Shown: piece after piece, positions 59,206 to 64,000 of the stretch
How positions within the stretch are numbered: the stretch's first letter is position 1
Layout of the letters: each line of letters opens with the position of its first letter
Assembly (NCBI GenBank): GCA_035513055.1
Contig: DATKCT010000047.1
Coordinates: forward strand, 41,318-105,317
DNA from: DATKCT01 sp035513055
GTDB lineage: Bacteria; Verrucomicrobiota; Verrucomicrobiia; Verrucomicrobiales; DEV007
Reading direction: 5' to 3'
DNA length: 64,000 bases
The notes under the pieces: generated by a model
Seen by the model: only the letters and a program-made list of their open reading frames with translations
Told to the model about the DNA's origin: nothing
Database searches by the model: none
Program-made: the position numbers and the translations under genes

Positions 59206-62200
59206 ATGATTCTGGGACGCGGATTGGGAGTGATCGCCGGACTGCTGGGCTGCGTTTGCCTAACAGGCGCGGACGTGGATCCTCAGGAAGTCTGGAAGCG
59301 CTTTGGGGCGCCGCGCCCTGCACAAACAGAGCTGCTGCCATTTGGGGAACGCTTCGATATGCAGCCGGAGGAGTTGCTGATATTCGCCGGGCAGACCAAT
59401 TTGGTCCGGGAGCAAAAGGCGGGCGCCTTGGAGGCTCTGTTGACAGCGGTGTGGGCGGAGCGGAACCCGCGGTTTCGTTCCATGGCTTGGGAGGGCGACA
59501 CGGTGTACGAGCAGCGGCGAGATCAGGACTTCGGCCTGTGGCGCAGTCAATTGGAATGGGCCGGAGCAACAGCGGTGCTAGCGCAGTTTGGCCAAATGGA
59601 AGCTCTGGATGGCTTGGAACGTCTTCCGGAATTTGTGGCGGCTTACAGCCGCCTCCTGGACGAGTTTGCGGCGGCAACGCCCCGGCTGGTTCTCTTGTCG
59701 CCGATTCCCTTCGAGCGGCCGGAACCGCCGGACGCCCCTGACCTCCGCCGGCACAACGAAAGTGTGCGCGGCTATGTCGAGGCGATCCGGTCGCTGGCCC
59801 GGCAGCGCCAAGCCGTATTCGTCGATCTCTTCGAGCCCATCCTGGACGAGATGGCGGCTGGCGCGAGGCTCACCAGCAATGGGATTCACCTCGAGGATGA
59901 GGGATTAGAGATCGTGGCCCGGGCGGCGGCGGCGCAGCTTGGATACAGCGGCGAGCGGTTTCCTCTTTTGAGCGAGCTGCGATCGGCAGTGACGGAGAAG
60001 AACCGGCTCTGGTTTGACTGTTGGCGCCCGATGAACTGGGCCTTCGCCTATGGCGAGCGCCGCACCCAGCTCTTCGGTCAGCCCGCCGGGGGCCGGCTAT
60101 GGCTGCGTCAGGAACTCGAGATGTTCAAACCCTTGATCGCCGAGCAGGAACGGCGTATCCGGCTCTTGGCGCGCGGTGAGGCCTCCCCGGAGGCAGGGGA
60201 ACCCGCAGTGGAACCTACAGCGAAGCCCAGAGTGGACGGCGCGGAAGGGCCGGAATCCGCGGAGACCATGGCAAATGCATTTTCCGTGGGTTACGGACTC
60301 GAGATCGCCGCCTTTGCCGACGAGACAGACGGAGTGATCAATCCGATCCAGATGGCCTGGGATGCGGCAGGCGATCTCTATGTGGCGTGTTCGCCTACCT
60401 ATCCGCACGTCGAGCCGGGAGCCCGTCCTGGAGACTACGTGTTGGTTTGTTCCGATCAGGACGGCGACGGCATTGCGGATCGATTCCACCGTTTCGCCGA
60501 GGGCTTGTCCATGGTGCAGGGCCTCGAGCCCGGCGCGGGTGGATTGTGGGTGTGTGCGGGGACGGAGTTGTTGCATCTTGTAGACAGCGACGGAGACGGA
60601 AAAGCTGACCGCACTCGAGTGGTGTGGTCCGGGTTCGGCACAGGAGATGCCCATCAATTGATCAACTCGATTTCCTACGGACCCGATGGCCGGCTCTGGT
60701 TCACGCAGGGCTTGCACATTTTATCGCGGGTGGAAACGCCATGGGGCATTGCGAGTTTGGAACGTTCAGGGGTGTGGCGGTATCGTCCTCGTAGCGCGCG
60801 ATTGGAGGGTTTCTTTCAGAACGCCGTCGCGGGCCACAATTGTTGGGGCGTCGCGTTCGACGCCTATGCACAGCCGTTTCACAAGTCCGGAGACCGGCCC
60901 CACGGATATTACAGTCTGCCGGGGTTGATCCCGCTGGCCGATCCGGCGGAATATCATCCGGTGGGAGCACTGTTCGATGCGCCGGTCAAGACGACGGCCA
61001 TGGATTGGATCGAAACGGCGCGATTGCCGCAAGAGTTGCAGGGCTGCGCCGTGTTGGGAGGATTCATGGGCGGCACCGTGGATGTCTACCGCGTCGAGGA
61101 AGACGGAGCGGGCTTCCGTTCGGAACGGCTTCCCGAGCTGGCGCGCTTGACTTCGGAGTGGTTCCGGCCGGTCGATGTCGCCTTGGGGCCCGATGGCGCG
61201 CTTTACGTGTGTGATTTTCAGAATCCGGTAATTGGTCACTATCAAGCTTCTTACCGGGATCCGCGCCGCGACCGGCGGCACGGCCGGATCTGGCGGGTGA
61301 GCGATCCGGCGCAACCTCCCGCGCCTCGTCCTGACATTCCGGCATTAGCCGCGCCCGAGTTGTTGGAACTTCTGGGCAATCCTGAGCGTTGGACGCGGGA
61401 TCTGGCCCGGCGGCGTTTGTTCGATCTGCCGGCGGAGGACGTCCTGCCCGCGGCCGACGCGCTGCTCAACCGGATCGCCGCGGTTTTGGGTTCAGAGAGG
61501 AACACCCGGATGTTCGTCGACCTCGGGGGGATCTACGACGCGCATGGCGCGGTGCGGGAGCAGTGGATCGAGGCGGCGGCGAGCGCGGAAGATCCAAGGG
61601 TCCGCTGTGTGGGAATGCGATGGTGCGGCGCTTGGGCCAGCCGGATCGAGGGAGCATCGCAGCGTCTCCTGGCGGGAGCGCGGGATGTCCATCCGCGCGT
61701 CCGTTTGGAGGCGCTGGTTGCGGCGGCGCAAAGTCCTGGTGTGGAGTCCATGCCCGTTCTGGAGGCCGTGTGGTCGCAGAATCGCGACCGCTTTCTCGAT
61801 TACGCTCTCGTCAATGCGGCGCGGGCCACCCGCGAACTTTGGCGCGGCTGGGCTGCCGCGCTGGGAGGAAACGGGGCGCGGGACGGGTTCCTGGCATTTT
61901 TGGAACAGGCCGCCGGCGCGCCCGGCGAAGAGGTTCCCCGGGGGCACCGCATCTATTCCAGCCTGTGTCTGACTTGTCATCAGGCAGGGGGAGACGGTCT
62001 GCCCGGAATCTATCCTCCCTTGCGGGACAGCGAACGCTTGGCTGGGCCGGCTGGGCCTTTGGTGCAAATGCTCTTGCACGGATTGCAGGGACCGTTGACG
62101 ACAGCAACGGGCAATTACAATGGGCTGATGCCCGCAAGCGGATTGAGCGATGAGGATTTGGCCGCGGTGCTAAGCTGGACGCGGGAGCGTTTCGCTCCGG

Positions 62201-62295
62201 GATCCGGTCCAGTGCTCGCTGGAGAAGTGGCTCGGATCCGGGAAGTGACCCGGGACAGGGAAGACCCTTGGACAGCGGAAGAACTCGAGCAATGA
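59206..62295 (+). CDS. Exported SGNH hydrolase / beta-propeller / cytochrome c protein (PVC type)
   Basis: 1029 residues. Signal peptide in the first 22 residues. An SGNH-hydrolase-like domain (about 25-290) carries FAGQTNLVR, MAWEGDTVYEQ and SNGIHLEDEG, the last with the catalytic-region His. A beta-propeller of the PVC membrane-bound dehydrogenase type follows (about 345-690) with calcium-binding-like DQDGDGIAD and DSDGDGKAD loops, then helical repeats, then a cytochrome c domain with CLTCH (Cys921, Cys924, His925) and a possible Met ligand in GLMPASG. Such proteins are abundant in Planctomycetes and Verrucomicrobia and are thought to oxidise sugars or glycosides in the periplasm. The oxidoreductase behind it may use the same substrate line. 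Confidence 0.85.
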   Translation: MILGRGLGVIAGLLGCVCLTGADVDPQEVWKRFGAPRPAQTELLPFGERFDMQPEELLIFAGQTNLVREQKAGALEALLTAVWAERNPRFRSMAWEGDTVYEQRRDQDFGLWRSQLEWAGATAVLAQFGQMEALDGLERLPEFVAAYSRLLDEFAAATPRLVLLSPIPFERPEPPDAPDLRRHNESVRGYVEAIRSLARQRQAVFVDLFEPILDEMAAGARLTSNGIHLEDEGLEIVARAAAAQLGYSGERFPLLSELRSAVTEKNRLWFDCWRPMNWAFAYGERRTQLFGQPAGGRLWLRQELEMFKPLIAEQERRIRLLARGEASPEAGEPAVEPTAKPRVDGAEGPESAETMANAFSVGYGLEIAAFADETDGVINPIQMAWDAAGDLYVACSPTYPHVEPGARPGDYVLVCSDQDGDGIADRFHRFAEGLSMVQGLEPGAGGLWVCAGTELLHLVDSDGDGKADRTRVVWSGFGTGDAHQLINSISYGPDGRLWFTQGLHILSRVETPWGIASLERSGVWRYRPRSARLEGFFQNAVAGHNCWGVAFDAYAQPFHKSGDRPHGYYSLPGLIPLADPAEYHPVGALFDAPVKTTAMDWIETARLPQELQGCAVLGGFMGGTVDVYRVEEDGAGFRSERLPELARLTSEWFRPVDVALGPDGALYVCDFQNPVIGHYQASYRDPRRDRRHGRIWRVSDPAQPPAPRPDIPALAAPELLELLGNPERWTRDLARRRLFDLPAEDVLPAADALLNRIAAVLGSERNTRMFVDLGGIYDAHGAVREQWIEAAASAEDPRVRCVGMRWCGAWASRIEGASQRLLAGARDVHPRVRLEALVAAAQSPGVESMPVLEAVWSQNRDRFLDYALVNAARATRELWRGWAAALGGNGARDGFLAFLEQAAGAPGEEVPRGHRIYSSLCLTCHQAGGDGLPGIYPPLRDSERLAGPAGPLVQMLLHGLQGPLTTATGNYNGLMPASGLSDEDLAAVLSWTRERFAPGSGPVLAGEVARIREVTRDREDPWTAEELEQ

Positions 62296-62323
62296 CAGGA
62301 CAGCGCAGAATGCGAATGCTGGA

Positions 62324-63406
62324 ATGGTTATGAGCAGGAAGGAAGGATTGGATTATGCCCCGACGGGGAAGGCGGAACCGGTGTGCGGTCCGGGCGACTT
62401 TCCCTTCGCCGCCACGGGATTGGATCACGGGCACGTCTATGGCCAGTGCAACGGTCTGATCGAGGCGGGCGGAGAGTTGCGCTGGGTCTATGATGCGGAT
62501 CCCCGGAAGGTGGAGGAATTCTGCGGACGCTATCCCCAAGCGCGGCCGGCGGACCGGTTCGAGCGGATCTTGGAGGACTCGGAAATCCGGATGGTGACGG
62601 CGGCCGCAGTCCCCTGCGAGCGGGGTCCTTTGGGCATCCGGGTGATGGAAGCCGGTAAGGATTACTTTACGGACAAGACCCCGTTCACGACGCTGGATCA
62701 ACTTGCCGAGGCGCGAGAGACGGTGAAACGGACCGGGCGTAAGTACGCGGTGTATTACAGCGAACGGCTGCATGTCGAGTGCGCGGTGCACGCAGGCAAC
62801 TTGGTGAAGGACGGCGTGATCGGCCGGGTTTTGCAAGTGCTGGGGGTTGGGCCGCACCGCTTGAGCGCGGACAAGCGGCCGGCTTGGTTTTTTGAAAGGG
62901 AAAAGTACGGGGGGATCATCGCCGATCTTGGCAGTCACCAGATTGAGCAGTTTCTTTATTACAGCGGCTCGGAGAATGCGGAGATCCTGCACGCGGCGGT
63001 TGCTAACTACGCGCACAAGATGGACTACCCGGAGTTGGAGGATTTCGGCGAGGTCAATCTCCTGGGCAGCAGCGGGGCGGTGAATTATTTCCGGGTGGAC
63101 TGGTTTACGCCGGATGGACTAGGGGCCTGGGGTGATGGCCGGACATTGATTTTGGGAACGGAAGGCTACATCGAGTTGCGCAAATACATCGATGTGGGGA
63201 TTGGACCGGAGCAGGACACGCTGTTTCTTGTTACCGGAGACAAGGAGGAACGAATGCAACTCCATGGGAAGGTGGGATTCCCCTTCTTTGGAGAACTGAT
63301 TCTGGATTGCTTGCAGGGCACGGAGACGGCGATGACGCAGAAGCATACTTTCCGGGCGGCGGAATTGTGTCTGCTGGCCCAAGAACAGGCGAGGAGACTG
63401 GAATGA
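62324..63406 (+). CDS. Gfo/Idh/MocA-family oxidoreductase
   Basis: 360 residues (ATG at 62324; a second ATG at 62330). Begins with a Rossmann-like fold, though the usual GxGxxG reads ATGLDHGHVYGQ, then DADPRKVEEFCGRYP, and the family DKTPFTTLDQL (in place of EKP). The C-terminal beta-sheet domain has GGIIADLGSHQIEQFLYY, where His is likely catalytic. Members oxidise sugars or cyclitols with NAD(P). It sits 28 bases after the cytochrome c protein gene and is probably cotranscribed. Confidence 0.85.
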   Translation: MVMSRKEGLDYAPTGKAEPVCGPGDFPFAATGLDHGHVYGQCNGLIEAGGELRWVYDADPRKVEEFCGRYPQARPADRFERILEDSEIRMVTAAAVPCERGPLGIRVMEAGKDYFTDKTPFTTLDQLAEARETVKRTGRKYAVYYSERLHVECAVHAGNLVKDGVIGRVLQVLGVGPHRLSADKRPAWFFEREKYGGIIADLGSHQIEQFLYYSGSENAEILHAAVANYAHKMDYPELEDFGEVNLLGSSGAVNYFRVDWFTPDGLGAWGDGRTLILGTEGYIELRKYIDVGIGPEQDTLFLVTGDKEERMQLHGKVGFPFFGELILDCLQGTETAMTQKHTFRAAELCLLAQEQARRLE

Positions 63407-63434
63407 TGCTGGTGCGCTCATGAAGCGAGCCGAA

Positions 63435-63689
63435 TCAGAACAATTCTCCGCTGCGTATGCGCCGATCGGGACAACACGTTGGCGTTGGAAAAAGAACCCG
63501 ATGCACCGCTTCCCCTAGAGTTACACTGCGAAGATCGATCGCTGGCGCCCAGAATGAACGTAGATATCGGTGCGCTCGCGCTGCGTCCGATTGGCCCAGC
63601 AAAAAACTAAGACCGACGCAACCCACCAGCACGCCGGTCACGAAAGCAGCCGCAATCAACGCGAATCCTGTTCCTCCACTAATCCTCAT
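63435..63689 (-). CDS. Small predicted membrane protein, unknown function
   Basis: 84 residues from the ATG at 63689, with GGAG nine bases upstream. A single long hydrophobic stretch (FALIAAAFVTGVLVGCVGLS) near the N-terminus is followed by a basic, cysteine-containing tail (PTCCPDRR). Convergent with the oxidoreductase. The good ribosome site is the main support; no family is recognised. Confidence 0.45.
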   Translation of the reverse strand: MRISGGTGFALIAAAFVTGVLVGCVGLSFLLGQSDAARAHRYLRSFWAPAIDLRSVTLGEAVHRVLFPTPTCCPDRRIRSGELF

Positions 63690-64000
63690 ATGTTTGATCT
63701 CCGAACAACTCACAGTTCGACTCCCGCCATGACCTAGAGTCACTGCCATCCCATGGCTTGGTTAAAGAGGTTGTTACCACTTCATAACTCATTGATTCTC
63801 AACGGCAGGGCCGGAGAATTCTGGGGACAGTCGATTGGGGCTTTTGCGCATAACTAAATCCATCCTAATCACACATGCTGTCCCATAAATTACGTAGCGG
63901 AGTCTCGAATTCCAGGCAGCCATGCTTGTTCAAGATTACCCCGGACTCGTAATCGCTCCTTTGCTGTCCCATAACTCTTCAGAAGTTTTACCAGTGCAAT
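63690..64000. other. AT-richer window end with a 12-base direct repeat
   Basis: No gene seen. GCTGTCCCATAA occurs at 63877-63888 and 63963-63974, 86 bases apart. Base composition is lower in GC than the rest of the window, which may mark the edge of a mobile element beyond the window. Confidence 0.45.

Overview
The window is about 64 kb of GC-rich bacterial chromosome with no rRNA, tRNA or CRISPR array that I could see. The gene repertoire points to a PVC-group bacterium, most likely Verrucomicrobiota. The clues are a secreted SGNH/beta-propeller/cytochrome c (CxxCH) protein next to a Gfo/Idh/MocA oxidoreductase, a PQQ-type propeller lipo/secretory pair, an M1 aminopeptidase with a HEAT-repeat tail, a Bacteroidetes-like long PurF, and menaquinone genes menE/menC. 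This assignment is inference from gene content, not from a marker tree.

Region 1 (1-4152, minus strand): a composite glycosyltransferase that runs off the left edge (WecG-type domain, two STAS-like domains, start of a GT4-like domain), then two small lipoproteins and pyrD. Region 2 (4254-22281, plus strand) is the core of the window. It is a nearly gap-free nucleotide superoperon, purC - purS-like - purL - purQ - purM - purF - purD - purE - pyrR - pyrB - pyrC - pyrF - pyrE - guaB - guaA, ending in a GT-C glycosyltransferase/methyltransferase fusion. Most neighbours overlap by 4 to 31 bases. It covers most of IMP, UMP and GMP synthesis; purN/T, purK, purB, purH and carAB are not here.

Region 3 (22286-25808, minus): a transposase remnant, menE, menC and a trypsin-like lipoprotein. 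Region 4 (25942-31740, plus): a sugar catabolic operon with a bifunctional aldolase/dehydrogenase (RhaEW type), DhaK, DhaL, an LsrF-type aldolase and a TIM-barrel isomerase. Region 5 (31993-44065) is patchy: M1 aminopeptidase; decayed KilA-N and restriction-modification fragments; a BlaI-type repressor with an M56 metallopeptidase fused to a secretin-like tail; a broken formylglycine-generating-enzyme-like gene; a SufE-like protein; a PQQ-propeller pair; a GNAT enzyme; a transposase fragment; and several intergenic repeats.

Region 6 (44066-50420, plus): the shape operon mreB-mreC-mreD-mrdA followed by RNase G. Region 7 (50640-56787, minus): a PHP-GT4 fusion, lnt and a phosphohexomutase with 4-base overlaps. 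Region 8 (56816-63406, plus): an RlmI-type methyltransferase, hisD, the SGNH-propeller-cytochrome c protein and a Gfo/Idh/MocA oxidoreductase. A small membrane protein (minus) and an AT-richer tail close the window.

The most unusual items are the composite proteins (WecG-STAS-STAS-GT4, GT-C-methyltransferase, M56-secretin, PHP-GT4), the split PurL with a separate PurS-like protein, the pur-pyr-gua superoperon, and a dispersed intergenic motif AACCCGCATTTCTC.
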